Source: Megaustenia siamemsis (Eukaryota; Mollusca; Gastropoda; Stylommatophora; Ariophantidae). From it: a stretch of DNA of 64,000 nucleotides. Within the stretch, counting starts at the first letter, position 1; every line of letters starts with the position of its first letter. Of this stretch, positions 23,198 to 33,249 are shown piece after piece. The stretch spans positions 7,689,507 through 7,753,506 of the forward strand of contig JAVIAB010000102.1 in assembly GCA_032433765.1 (NCBI GenBank). Reading direction: 5' to 3'. The notes below the pieces were generated by a model. The model was given only the letters and a program-made list of their open reading frames with translations, ran no database searches and was not told the DNA's origin. The position numbers and the translations under genes were made by a program.

Positions 23198-23679
23198 TAC
23201 TAAGTGTCAGTCCTCTCTAAGAATACAGTCTAATGAAGAAGTGTCTTCCTGTTGCCCCTAAATGTCTATCCTCTTTGAGAATGCTGTCTGTTGAAGAAGT
23301 ATGAAATATCAAAACATTTAATTTATTTGGTTTCTTTTTTAACTTAATTAATCACAAGTGTAACCCTCCCAGGTCTTTTCCTCATGCCCTTATTTAGGAT
23401 TCTGTCTCTTCTAGTCACATCCTGTATCATTTTCAAAGACTTGAGTTACTTATGTACTTAACTATGTACTACACTGCGATAGGCATTTACAGATGACAAA
23501 CATTGTTAGTGCCAAACCTGGTTTTCTGAGTACTTGTGTTGAAAGTTGTATTGAGAGAAGTAGTAGTGTTATTAGGTCATGATAATCACTATTTTGTAGC
23601 AAGGCATATTGTTATTTGTTGGTCTGAATATATTTTCAATGTAGTTTTGTATGATAGGCTGTAGTTGAATGCTTGTGGC

Positions 23680-23920
23680 TACAGTCTGTTTTTTTTTCCC
23701 AGATGTCTAAATTTTGTTGTTTTTTTCTGTGTGGCTACAGTCTTTTTGGGGGGTGGCTACAGTCTGTTTTTTTTTGAGTGGCTACATTGTTTTTTTGTGT
23801 GGCTAAAGTCTGTTTTTCTGGGTGGCTACAGTCTGTTTTTCTGGGTGGCTACAGTCTGTTTTTCTGGGTGGCTACAGCCTGTTGTTCTGGGTGGCTACAG
23901 TCTGTTTTCTGGATGTTATC
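23680..23920. repeat. About 23-bp imperfect repeat
   Basis: About 9 copies of GTGGCTACAGTCTGTTTTTC(TGG), with variable T-run length. Confidence 0.85.
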
Positions 23921-23944
23921 ACATACAGTTGTTTAAGAGAATCA

Positions 23945-24045
23945 GTTGGTGAGAAATCTAAAACAAAATTTCATAAACAACTGCAGAGATAGAAAGTTGT
24001 GGAGAGACATTATCACCTACACCAGCAGGCATGGTACTTATTGAT
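23945..24045 (+). mobile_element. LINE family A 3' tip
   Basis: AACTGCAGAGATAGAAAGTT, GTGGAGAGACATTATCACCT and ACACCAGCAGGCATGGTACTT, followed by ATTGATGATGG, match the last 90 bp of the family A copies at 26560-26866 and 29262-29580. Confidence 0.7.
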
Positions 24046-24059
24046 GATGGTTATAGTTT

Positions 24060-24240
24060 GTAACCGGGTATGTTTCAGCTAAAGTCTATAATCGGGTAAG
24101 ATTATGCTACAGTCTGTAACTGGGTGTGTTTGTGCTAGTTTGTAACCGGGTGTGTGTGATAATAATTTGCAAACTGGGCTTTGCAGCTACCATCAATAAC
24201 CAGGTGTATTTGATTGTAGTTTGTATACTGGCATTTGTGG
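24060..24240. repeat. Degenerate about 50-bp repeat
   Basis: TGTAACCGGGTGTGTTTGTG-like phrases recur 5 times with heavy divergence. Confidence 0.55.
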
Positions 24241-24444
24241 CTACCGTCTATAATTTTTTAGTTGGTATCCAGATATACATGATAAGTCTAGTCTTTATAA
24301 TAATAATAGTATCTTAGTTTACCTGGCAACAGTCTAGTCTTGTTTGAACATCATTCTCTAGTGTCTAGTCTTTAAAAACAAAACTGGTTACAACTATCGC
24401 CTTGTTGGATATGGTTATGTTACCATAGCCCATCCTTGATTGAC

Positions 24445-24447
<3 letters not shown>

Positions 24448-24495
<48 letters not shown>
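24448..24495. repeat. (AT)n microsatellite
   Basis: About 23 dinucleotides of AT. 24300-24447 and 24496-24655 around it hold no gene that I can see. Confidence 0.97.
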
Positions 24496-24498
<3 letters not shown>

Positions 24499-24652
24499 CG
24501 GTTATGTAAATTCGAATTCATTATGTCAGCTCTTGTAATTCATCATCAGTCTATTTTCCACTTGATCACAATTTTTAGTCGAACATAAATTGTGTCATGA
24601 CATGTTTGTCATATGCTAAGCCAATTTTTTTTTTGGTGAATACGCAGCTTAA

Positions 24653-24654
<2 letters not shown>

Positions 24655-24696
<42 letters not shown>

Positions 24697-24870
24697 AGAG
24701 CGGGTGGCTGAATCGATAACTTGTCATGCTCTAAACCAGGAGAACGTTGGTTTGAATCACGATAGAGTTCCAAAAAAATTTGGGGGGAGGGAATGAAATA
24801 AAAACTCACCACATTTTGTGGCGACTGCTTAATGTGGTCCTTCTTTTCTCTTCCTCCTCCCCCCACCAAA
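24655..24870 (+). mobile_element. Poly-T run and adjoining tRNA-like SINE candidate
   Basis: A T run of about 40 nt (24655-24695) precedes GAGCGGGTGGCTGAATCGAT ... AACGTTGGTTTGAATCACG. The TGGCTGAATCG A-box and GGTTTGAATCA B-box resemble a Ser/Leu-type tRNA. The 3' part is pyrimidine-rich (TCTTCCTCCTCCCCCC). No clear TSD. Confidence 0.45.
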
Positions 24871-24924
24871 GGTATAATGCCATTTTTTTAAACCCTTTTG
24901 GGAAAAAGAAAGTTTTTGAATAGT

Positions 24925-26175
24925 GAATGTCAAGCTAGCACTGGTGCTATCTGTTAGTTCTGCTGTTAAGCAAGCTAGCACTGGTGCTGTCTGTTAGTTC
25001 TGCTGTTAATCAAGCTAGCACTGGTGCTGTCTGTTAGTTCTGCTGTTAATCAAGCTAGCACTGGTGCTGTCTGTTAGTTCTGCTGTTAATCAAGCTAACA
25101 CTGGTGCTATCTGTTAGTCAAGCTAGCGCTATGCTATCTGTTAGTCAAGCTAGCGCTATGCCATCTGTTAGTCAAGTTAGTGCTATGCTATCTGTTAGTC
25201 AAGTTAGTGCTATGCTATCTGTTAGTCAAGTTAGCACTATGCTATCCATTAGTCAAGTTAGCACTATGCTATCTGTTAGTCAAGCTAGCACTATGCTATC
25301 TGTTAGTTCTTCTGTTAATTAAGCTAGCGCTATGCTATCTGTTAGTGAAGTTAACGCTATGCTATCTGTTAGTCAAGCTAGCGCTATGCTTTCTGTTAGT
25401 CAAGCTAGCACTATGCTATCTGTTAGTCAAGTAGCGCTATGCTATCTGTTAGTCAAGCTAGCGCTATGCTATCTGTTAGTCAAGCTAGCGCTATGCTATC
25501 TGTTAGTCAAACTAGCGTTATGCTATCTGTTAGTTCTTCTGTTAATTAAGCTAGCGCTATGCTATCTGTTAGTGAAGTTAACGCTATGCTATCTGTTAGT
25601 CAAGCTAGCGCTATGCTATCTGTTAGTCAAGTAGCGCTATGCTATCTGTTAGTCAAGCTAGCGCTGTGCTATCTGTTAGTCAAGCTAGCGCTATGCTATC
25701 TGTTAGTCAAACTAGCGCTATGCTATCTGTTAGTCAAACTAGCGCTATGCTATCTGTTAGTCAAGCTAGCGCTATGCTATCTGTTAGTCAAACTAGCGCT
25801 ATGCTATCTGTTAGTCAAGCTAGCGCTATGCTATCTGTTAGTCAAGCTAGCGCTATGCTATCTGTTAGTCAAACTAGCGCTATGCTATCTGTTAGTTCTT
25901 CTGTTAATTAAGCTAGCGCTATGCTATCTGTTAGTGAAGTTAACGCTATGCTATCTGTTAGTCAAGCTAGCGCTATGCTATCTGTTAGTCAAGTAGCGCT
26001 ATGCTATCTGTTAGTCAAGCTAGCGCTATGCTATCTGTTAGTCAAACTAGCGGTATGCTATCTGTTAGTCAACGCTATGCTATCTGTTAGTCAAGCTAAC
26101 ACTATGCTATTTGTTAGTCAAGTTAGCTCTATGCTATCTGTTAGTCAAGCTAGCGCTATGCTATCTGTTAGTTCT
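24925..26175. repeat. 27-bp satellite with a 40-bp founder form and higher-order structure
   Basis: Left edge: about 5 copies of a 40-bp unit TCAAGCTAGCACTGGTGCTG + TCTGTTAGTTCTGCTGTTAA. Then about 38 copies of the 27-bp unit TCAAGCTAGCGCTATGCTAT + CTGTTAG. Every so often the longer TTCTTCTGTTAATTAAGCTAG / GTGAAGTTAACGC block recurs (about 25309, 25541, 25897), marking higher-order units. The core GCTAGCGCT contains two overlapping palindromes (GCTAGC, AGCGCT). Confidence 0.95.
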
Positions 26176-26194
26176 GCTGTTGAATTTCTATTAA

Positions 26195-26485
26195 TCCATT
26201 TTTTCTTTGGCCCCATTCATCTCACAATTACTCCTGTTCATTCTTGCAAGGAGGCTACATGGACATCAATGCATAATGTTGCTTGTTTACCAAGCTGGAC
26301 TTTTTTAGCAGACATGTCCATCCTCAACATGATATTTTTGGATCCAGGGTCGTCTTCCCTCTTTGATTCACTTGGCAAGTCTGGTTAGTCTGTTTCCGGG
26401 AGCACTGCTTTGATGTGGAGTAGGGACTGAATCTGCTCTGTTGTTCACTGATTCCAGCTAAAATGATCAGCTATGGGTCACTGAC
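26195..26485 (+). repeat. Dispersed repeat R, copy
   Basis: GACATGTCCATCCTCAACAT, GATATTTTTGGATCCAGGGT, CGTCTTCCCTCTTTGATTCA and TCAGCTATGGGTCACTGACC correspond phrase by phrase to 55150-55345. No coding frame or tRNA-like promoter was recognised. Confidence 0.65.
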
Positions 26486-26559
26486 CATTTTTAGCCACAG
26501 ATGCTGATTAGTGTTGTCTTCTCCCTGCCACCCCCCCCCCTTTCCCCCACACTAAACAT

Positions 26560-26866
26560 ATTTAGTAATGAAGATGTTCTGAGAGAGGTCAAAGCAAAAA
26601 GAGAGCTAATTTCCAATATTAGGAAGAAAAAAATCATAATTTTTTGGCCATGTAATGAGAAGAGAACAACTGAAATATATTATAACAACTGGAAAAATTG
26701 AGGGACGAAGAGATAGAGGGAAGCATAGAGAAAAGATACCAGGCAGCTTAAGAGAATGGCTTGGCAGAAGGTCAACAACAGAAATGATAAATAACTGCCG
26801 AGATTGAAAGTTGTGGAGAGACATGATCACCTACGCCAGTAGGCCCGGTACTTGATGATGATGATG
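26560..26866 (+). mobile_element. LINE family A 3' end, 5'-truncated
   Basis: With frame breaks it reads NEDVLREVKAKRELISNIRK, then RREQLKYIITTGKIEGRRD (approximate), REWLGRRSTTEMINNC and WRDMITYASRPGT, then a (GAT)n tail at 26850. The same 3' end is at 29262-29580, 31490-31985 (-), 59028-59218 (-) and 62405-62640 (-). Confidence 0.85.
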
Positions 26867-27064
26867 ATGAAACATATTTGCCAAGAGGTTTAACTTGCAG
26901 TGACCATCCAGTTTTTCTTTTATGTGAAATAACTGAGAATATTAATGCAAATTGATCTAAAACACATTTTATTAGGGATAAATTGTTCATGGAGTCAGAG
27001 AAGCAGTTAATAAGAAAATAACAAGGAATTAGTGGAAATAATTGCAAAAATGTTGATCAATTTA

Positions 27065-27126
27065 AAGCCTCAAAACGCAGCTCTTAGACTTTGTGCGTCA
27101 ATTACTAGAGCTGCGTTTTGGAGCTT
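27065..27126. other. Strong 20-bp inverted repeat (hairpin)
   Basis: CAAAACGCAGCTCT (27071-27084) pairs perfectly with AGAGCTGCGTTTTG (27107-27120) across a 22-nt loop. The stem extends outward (AAGCCT against GGAGCTT) with one wobble and one mismatch. It is either a minimal inverted-repeat element or a transcribed hairpin. Confidence 0.6.
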
Positions 27127-27154
27127 GGGGTATAGAATGTGTTAACAGACTTTC

Positions 27155-27217
27155 CTTTATTCTCTCTCTGTCTATCTATCTCTCTCGCTCTCTCACTCTC
27201 TCTCTCTCTATCTCTGT
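27155..27217. repeat. (CT)n-rich microsatellite
   Basis: Interrupted TCTC/CTAT/CTCG repeats. Confidence 0.9.
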
Positions 27218-27405
27218 TATCCACTACATTTTTTTCCCTGCAAATTTTCTGTTATGGATGTGCTTGCGTAAATTTACTGAAAGCAGTTGAAAGATTTCTC
27301 ATTCCCCATTGATAATCCATTTAATAGAAATCCATGGTTATTAAAAATATGTCACATTTGACTGTAGCGAATCAATCGCAGATTACTGACTTTTTGATAC
27401 ACATC

Positions 27406-27845
27406 ATATTTAACGGAAGGAAAATGCTTGGTATAGTGTGGACCGAATTCAAAACAAACGAGGAAATAGAGAAATCGCCAATCAACCACTAATATCTTCA
27501 GTAATAAAAAAAAAAAAACGATGGTCATATGTTGGACATGTGATGAGAAGAGATAATAACCGAATAACAAAGTAAGCCCTCATATGGGAAACAACAGGTG
27601 AGAGGAAGACCCAGAGAGACACTGAGAAGAACATTGATGAGAGAGGCAAGGGCAGCAGGAATCGGCTCCCTCAATGAGATAGAGCTACTTGCACAGAACA
27701 GAGGCAAATGGCGAGATTTGATAAAATATCTTTAAAGGAATTGAAAACTGCTAGAACAAAATGTCAGATAGGAGAAGGAGTATCTTGGTCTACGCCCTAT
27801 GGGCCGGCTACGGCTCGAAAGGTCAATAGATAGATATTTAACGGA
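27406..27845 (+). mobile_element. LINE family C, 5'-truncated, with 12-bp TSD
   Basis: The body is 27418-27833 between ATATTTAACGGA copies (27406-27417, 27834-27845). It encodes (with breaks) KRWSYVGHVMRRDNNRI-like, GRPRETLRRTLMREARA-like and NEIELLAQNRGKWRDLIKYL sequence, the end of a non-LTR polyprotein. A non-coding 3' end CCCTATGGGCCGGCTACGGC TCGAAAGGTCAATAGATAGAT ends in a (GATA)n tail. Confidence 0.9.
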
Positions 27846-28010
27846 GAATGTGGGTTCAAATCCAAAAAGGGTCAAAAGTATTTTCTGATGGAAGTGAAAA
27901 TTTAAAATTTGGACCTGAACACCTCAAGACGACTGCACTGGACAATTAGCCTTTATTCTCCGATTCTAAATGTCCCCCTGGCAGACCCCAGTAAAGGAGA
28001 AAATGTCATA
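27846..28010 (+). mobile_element. Possible SINE body fragment
   Basis: GAATGTGGGTTCAAATCC is a B-box-like motif. It is followed by a structured, non-repetitive body ending near CCCCCTGGCAGACCCCAGTA. No A-box remains. 28011-28556 after it is AT-rich and unassigned. Confidence 0.3.
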
Positions 28011-28556
28011 AAGATAGTTTATTTTACTGTACTTTTTTTATAAAGAGCTTACATTTTTGCAACATTCGTTATAAATTAAGTGTGTCTGCCGTTTTCTTAA
28101 TAAGAGTTCACAAAAGTCATATTAATGTTGTATTTATATGTTGTCAACTGCAAACATTCCAGTAACGTTTTCTATTCAATTTGTTTTGTTAACTCCAAGT
28201 TAAAAATAGGTTCTTGACACTACACAACACCAAATAGAACTTAGATGTGGACAAATAGAAATTGACTTCAAATGTACAAAAACAGAAACGAAAATGAACA
28301 ATTTTTAAACATTTATAAACAGTTGATGCTTTGAAGTTGTGTTTTGTATATAATAACAGACAGATGTTTTTTTATATGTACAATAAAATTTGGAGGATGT
28401 GCATAAAACACAAATTTCGCAACAAGAAAAAATGAAAATTAACAAAGAAAAAGAAGACATTTTCAGCATAAAACAGAAACTTAACCAAAAGAAGAAATTT
28501 GTGCGTCAACCAGAAACATAATATAGAAAAACAATTACTTTATTTAAAATTAAGCA

Positions 28557-28852
28557 GAAACTTTCAAACTGCGGAAGCCAACTGAGAGTATTACACAACA
28601 GGCCCTTATTTTGGAATCCCCAGGGAAAAAGACAAAGAGGAAGACCAAGGAATTCTTGGAGAATACGGATAGAAGCAGAGATGAAGATGATGGGGAAGAC
28701 ATAGAACAATCTTAAAGAATGGCAAGAAACAGAATGACTTGGAAAGTGTTTGTTGAAGACCTATGCTCCACAGGGAGCTGAAAGTGTTTGTTGAAGACCT
28801 ATGCTCCACAGGGAGCTGAAAGGTAGAAGAAGAAGAAGAAGAAACTTTCAAA
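28557..28852 (+). mobile_element. LINE family B, 5'-truncated, with TSD and internal duplication
   Basis: The body is 28569-28840 between GAAACTTTCAAA copies (28557-28568, 28841-28852). It carries the family B end (KPTESITQQALILESPG-like, GKRQRGRPRNSWRIRIEAEM-like). A segment of about 39 bp containing GAAAGTGTTTGTTGAAGACC and TATGCTCCACAGGGAGCT is duplicated in tandem near 28742-28819. The tail is (GAA)n. Confidence 0.88.
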
Positions 28853-29261
28853 AGCCAAACAAAAATAATACACTTTGTTTTTTAAAAATGTAATCGGCAT
28901 TATGGGTACACATTTAGATGTGCATCTTTTAGACACCTTATAACAAGATTTCACACACACACACTTAACGGAAATCACAATTTTACAAATACAAAATGGG
29001 ACAGACTTGATGATGAGCAACTGTGGTGGGATCTTTGAGAAATAATTCATTTAATGTTCATGTAAGTTTCTCACTAGTCCATCATCAAAAACCTCAAGAA
29101 GCAATAGCCAACAAGGCCAAAGTGATCTCGTATCACAGAAACAAATGAATGAAGCTCAGAATGTAGTTTCACACAAGAGACAGGCACGTAAATCTCAGGA
29201 GAACCAACGGAAATAGCTCCCACTAAAATTTAGAATGACAATTGCTGTCTAATATAGACAA
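28853..29261. other. Unassigned
   Basis: AT-rich, with a short (CA)n at 28953-28964. No gene or named repeat seen. Confidence 0.3.
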
Positions 29262-29580
29262 TAATAGGAAGAGTAATGAAAACGTTCTGAAAGAGACGAA
29301 AGCAAAAAGAGAGCTAACTTCCAATATTAGGAAGAAACTATCATCTTTTTTGTTTTGGCCATGTAATGAGAAGAGAACAGCTGGAATATATTGTAACAAC
29401 TGGGAAAATTGAGGGACGAAGAGATGGAGGGAAGCAAAGATAAAAGATACCAGACAGCTTAAGAGAATGGCTTGGCAGAAAGTTAACAACAGAAATGATA
29501 AATAACTGCTGAGATCGGAAATTGTGGAGAGACATGTTCACCTATGCCAGCAGGTCTGGTACTTGATGATGATAATGATG
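29262..29580 (+). mobile_element. LINE family A 3' end, 5'-truncated
   Basis: Carries the same end as 26560-26866: KETKAKRELTSNIRKKL, RREQLEYIVTTGKIEGRRDG, WLGRKLTTEMINNC, YASRSGT-like, then (GAT)n at 29563-29580. Frame breaks are present. Confidence 0.85.
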
Positions 29581-29779
29581 ATGTCTAATATAATCTGGAA
29601 GATGTAGTCTTAGGTTGATCATGAATTGTCAAAAAGAAGGCAAAACTTCAAAGAAGGAAGGAAAGAAATGTCTAGAATTGCCAACCTGTTTCAGTTTGAA
29701 TTTGAGCTGCCTTTAAGCCAGCATTTAATGTCTGCACGCAACTGGATCTATCCCCAGCATGCTCTTTCCTAGTCAGTTA

Positions 29780-30040
29780 GTAAAAAAAAAGTAAAGTACC
29801 CCCGTCACGCCAAGTGGCGTATAGGGAATATAGTATAGTGTCAGTGACCATAAATTTTACAGACCTTCGGCACATGATTTTTAGGGTAATGTGGTCGGTA
29901 TTACGCCCGTGCTGCCTTACTTTCCCAGAAAAAATCCGGTATCCATTAAAGGCTGGGTGAACAGGAAGCCGTCGGTTGGGATCGAACCCTACCTCTTGTC
30001 CTCTGTAGTCCAGTTCACTAACCACTGAGCTATTGCAGTG
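29780..30040 (-). mobile_element. SINE1 copy
   Basis: The minus strand reads from the tRNA-like head (GCTCAGTGGTTAGTGAACTG at about 30030) to the TTACTTTTTTT end at 29780. Possible TSD AGTCAGTTAG / AGTCAGATAT, imperfect. 29581-29779 on the left holds only unassigned sequence. Confidence 0.88.
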
Positions 30041-30149
30041 CCCAAGTCAGATATATTTGTATCAAACATCTTCATGCCACTTTTACAAATGTCTTTGTAG
30101 TGTAGAAGGGGTCTTCATGTAATTTTTTTATTTTTACCACAAGGGCTGT

Positions 30150-30175
30150 CTCTCTATATATATATATATATATAC
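30150..30175. repeat. (AT)n microsatellite
   Basis: About 13 AT dinucleotides. Confidence 0.95.
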
Positions 30176-30239
30176 AATGTCTCTGATAACGTGTCCATCC
30201 TGCAGTTAAAAAAAAAAAAATTAACAACTAATATTTGCT

Positions 30240-30428
30240 TTATAGTCATCATTAGTCCCATAACCTTTGCGCTCATCGGTGCATTCTTCACAGCGACTTC
30301 ACAATTTCTATCAAACCATCATGATTAAGAGCTGCTGTCTGAGATGTGTGATGGTTAATTATGTCCATTCTCAGATGTTGTCTTCCCATCTCTTCCTTTG
30401 TCTGCCTTGTTTTCTTTTACCTCGAACT
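30240..30428 (-). mobile_element. LINE family H 3' end
   Basis: The minus strand reads GKRKQGRQRKRWEDNI, EWTGLTI-like, and VKNAPMSAKVMGLMMT at the end. This is the end of another non-LTR polyprotein, with a TGATGAC tail. Only the last 60 codons remain. The AT-rich 30430-30625 has nothing assigned. Confidence 0.65.
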
Positions 30429-30625
30429 GTGCCTTGTTTATATTTTATTATATATATATAATAAAGAAAATATTGAACACATACAAAGCACAAAAAGACA
30501 TTCAATAGCTTCAAAATAAATACTTGATATCTCAAAGAATAATAAATTAATATGTTATTTAAAAGAACAAATTAAACTTTTTATATACAAAATGTTCATT
30601 AGAAATTTGACACAGAAATCTATTT

Positions 30626-30900
30626 CTGACTCTCACACTGTAAAAAAAGTAAAGTACCCCCGTCACGCCAAGTGGCGTTTAGTGAATATAGTGTTAGTGA
30701 CCATAAATTTTACAAACCTTCGGCACATGATTTTTGGGGTAATGTGGTCGGTATTACGCCCGTGCCGCTTCACTTTCACAGAAAAAAATCCGGTACCCAT
30801 TAAAGGCTGGGTGAACCCGGAAGCCGTCGGTTGGGATCGAACCCTACCCCTTGTCCTTTGTAGTCCAGTTCACTAACCACTGAGCTGACTCTCACACTGT
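30626..30900 (-). mobile_element. SINE1 copy with perfect 16-bp TSD
   Basis: The body is 30642-30884 between two perfect copies of CTGACTCTCACACTGT (30626-30641, 30885-30900). It lacks the first dozen bases of the tRNA-like head (it starts AGCTCAGTGG). The identical TSD makes it one of the youngest insertions here. Confidence 0.93.
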
Positions 30901-30974
30901 GCCTTAAACTTATTTCAATTGTAGCAACTTATATACTACAAGATGTCCATTAGTTTTATCTTTGCAGATGTAAA

Positions 30975-31331
30975 ATGTGTACTTTAACATCTATCTATCT
31001 ATTGACCTTTCGAGCCGCAGCCGGCCCATAGGGCGTAGACCCAGATACTTTTTCTCTTATCTAAATTTTTATTCTAGCAGTTTTCAATCCTTCTAAAGAT
31101 CATTTATCAAATCTCGCCATTTGTCTCTGTTCTGTTGCAAGCAATGCTACCTCATTGAGGGAGCTGATTCTTGCTGCTCTTGCCTCTCTGATCAATGTTC
31201 TTCTCAGTGTCTCTCTCTCTCTCTCTCTCTCTCTGGGTCGGCCTCTTTTCCTCTTACCTGTTGTTTTCCACCTGAGGGCTTGCTATGTTATTCGGTTATT
31301 ATCTCTTAACATCACATGTGTACTTTAACAT
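30975..31331 (-). mobile_element. LINE family C with perfect 16-bp TSD
   Basis: The body is 30991-31315 between ATGTGTACTTTAACAT copies (30975-30990, 31316-31331). It starts (minus-strand tail) CTATCTATCTATTGACCTTT CGAGCCG. The coding part is broken and contains an expanded (CT)n tract at 31208-31232. The right TSD copy overlaps the first bases of the hAT-like end at 31330. Confidence 0.92.
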
Positions 31332-31477
31332 AGTGGTTCCCAAGTTATGACATCCACGGCTCCCTTTCCCTGCTGGTTACGTGCCGACGCAACTCTCATT
31401 GCAGTTACGATCGTATAAGTCCAGTAACCTCTGATTCTTGTATTTACTTTTGAGTAGGTTGCTGCTTCAGGTTCAGT

Positions 31478-31487
31478 AACAATAAAG

Positions 31488-31533
<46 letters not shown>

Positions 31534-31997
31534 AGTACCTTGCCTGCTGGCATAGGTGATCATGTCTCTCCACAACTTTCGATCTCGGCAGTTATTTATC
31601 ATTTCTGTTGTTGACCTTCTGCCAAGCCTTTCTCTTAAGCCTGGTATCTTTTCTCTTTTCTTCTTTCTATCTCATCGTCCCTCAATTTTCCCAGTTGTTA
31701 CAATATATTCCAGCTGTTCTCTTCTCATTACATGGCCAAAAAATGATGATTGTTTCTTCCTAATATTGGAAATTATCTCTCTTTTTGCTTTGGCTTCTTT
31801 CAGAACATTTGTATGACTCTTCTTAGCTGTCCATGGTATTCTCAACATTCTTCTGTAAAACCACATTTCTACAGCCTCCAGTGATTTTCTTATCTTTTGT
31901 CCTATTGTCCATGGATCCTCATCCACATGTTATGATGGAATGATTTTTTTTTCTTCCTAATATTGGATATTACCTCTCTTTTTGCAACAATAAAGAT
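31478..31997 (-). mobile_element. LINE family A with 12-bp TSD, nested in hAT-like element
   Basis: The body is 31490-31985 between AACAATAAAGAT copies (31478-31489, 31986-31997). The tail is a pure (ATC)n of about 43 bp at 31490-31532. The minus-strand frame (31926-31672) is open and reads MDEDPWTIGQKIRKSLEAVE, MWFYRRMLRIPWTAKKSH, TNVLKEAKAKREIISNIRKK, HVMRREQLEYIVTTGKIEGR. A partial repeat of the segment CTTCCTAATATTGGA sits at the 5' end (31950), suggesting a rearranged 5' junction. Confidence 0.92.
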
Positions 31998-32057
31998 ACA
32001 AAAGTGATTTAACATAACAGAAAGAAACCTAGAGCATGCATGCATTTACAAATGGCA

Positions 32058-32549
32058 TTTTCACAATTCTATCTATCTACCTATTGTCCTTTCGAGCCAT
32101 TGCCAGCCCATAGGGCGTAGACCAAGATACACCTTCTCCTATCTGAATTTTTGTTCTAGCAGTTTTCTTTTAAAGATATTTTATCAAATCTCGCCATTTG
32201 TCTCTGTTCTGTGCAAGCAGCTCTATCTCATTGAGGGAGCTGAATCCTGTTGCTCTTGCCTCTCTCATCAATGTTCTTCTCAGTGTCTCCCTGGGTCTTC
32301 CTCTTTTTCTCTTACCAGTTGTTTCCCATATGAGGGCCTGCTTTGCTATTCGGTTATTATCTCTTCTCATCACATGTCCAACATATGACCATCGTCTTTT
32401 CTTTATTACTGAAGATATTAGTGGTCGTTTCCGGTTGTTTCCAAAATGGAGGAATTATTTTTTCTCCGGCTTGGTATATAGCCGTTGATCAGAGGTTTAA
32501 CAAGCCGCTATCGTAAAAACGATGTTGTTAATGAAACGTTTTCACAATT
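32058..32549 (-). mobile_element. LINE family C with 11-bp TSD, nested in hAT-like element
   Basis: The body is 32069-32538 between TTTTCACAATT copies (32058-32068, 32539-32549). The minus-strand frame 32373-32170 is intact: MMRRDNNRIAKQALIWETTG, KRKRGRPRETLRRTLMREAR and SLNEIELLAQNRDKWRDLIK. Upstream of this frame (32400-32538) the sequence does not match the other C copies. Confidence 0.92.
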
Positions 32550-32757
32550 ATGTGATGATAAATAACAACAGAATTAATACTATCTTGTTGAAATCCATTG
32601 ATGTACAAGACAATAATAATCCTTTATGGACGTTGTCAATTTTAGATTTCTAGCCATTGAGTAGGTAGGTACCTGACAATATCCTTGGCTGGTCACCCTT
32701 GACAAAGTTTAGTGGTGCCTGAGGAGCCATAGCGCATACTTTGAGAACCACTGCTAT

Positions 32758-33055
32758 AATGTAGTAACTATATAATGTAGTAACTATATAATGTAGTATC
32801 TATTTTTGCCTAAATGTACAAGTATAACTATATATTATTTTTATATATTGCAATCTCTGATGAATGCATTTTTAACCATCGTATGTATTTATTTTGTATG
32901 TGCTTTCATAACGACTCTGCTGCTTACATTTTGGACATGTGAATGTACGATCTTTTACTTCATTTTACGTGAAGTGAAAGAGAATTTTCTCAATGAAATA
33001 TCCCACCATAGAACATTCTATTGATTTTATTTTTCTTCTTTAACACGGTTCATTC
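32758..33055. other. Unassigned AT-rich sequence
   Basis: Begins with three copies of TATAATGTAGTAAC. No gene seen. Confidence 0.35.
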
Positions 33056-33057
33056 AT

Positions 33058-33242
33058 TTTCCTCGTGGGCCGGAGACGGCACAGAGGGGCAGAAGTCATA
33101 GTTCTTCATGATTGATGATATTTTGCTAGTTCTTGTAGGTCATGATTGTTTATTAGTCCCATGGTTGAGCCTTCCTTATTAATTGTTCTGCACAGAAATT
33201 CTCTTGGTCTACCTTGTTTTCTTTTACCAGAATTGGTGTGGT
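33058..33242 (-). mobile_element. LINE family D 3' end, cut by satellite
   Basis: The minus strand reads SGKRKQGRPREFLCRTINKE, GSTMGLINNHDLQELAKYHQ and the non-coding end CCGTCTCCGGCCCACGAGGA, as at 18630-18800. On its 5' side it stops where the 41-bp array begins. Confidence 0.75.
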
Positions 33243-33249
33243 GGCTCAG

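Larger units (their letters stand above)
31330..32757. mobile_element. hAT-like element ends enclosing nested LINEs
   Basis: The left end TAGTGGTTCCCAAGTTATGA CATCCACGGCTCC is inversely repeated at the right end (about 32716-32757), whose reverse complement reads TAGCAGTGGTTCTCAAAGTA TGCGCTATGGCTCC. CAGTGGTTCTCAAA is a typical hAT terminus. Without the two LINEs inside (31490-31985, 32069-32538) the element is under 500 bp and has no transposase, so it is a non-autonomous copy. I could not confirm an 8-bp TSD. Confidence 0.55.
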
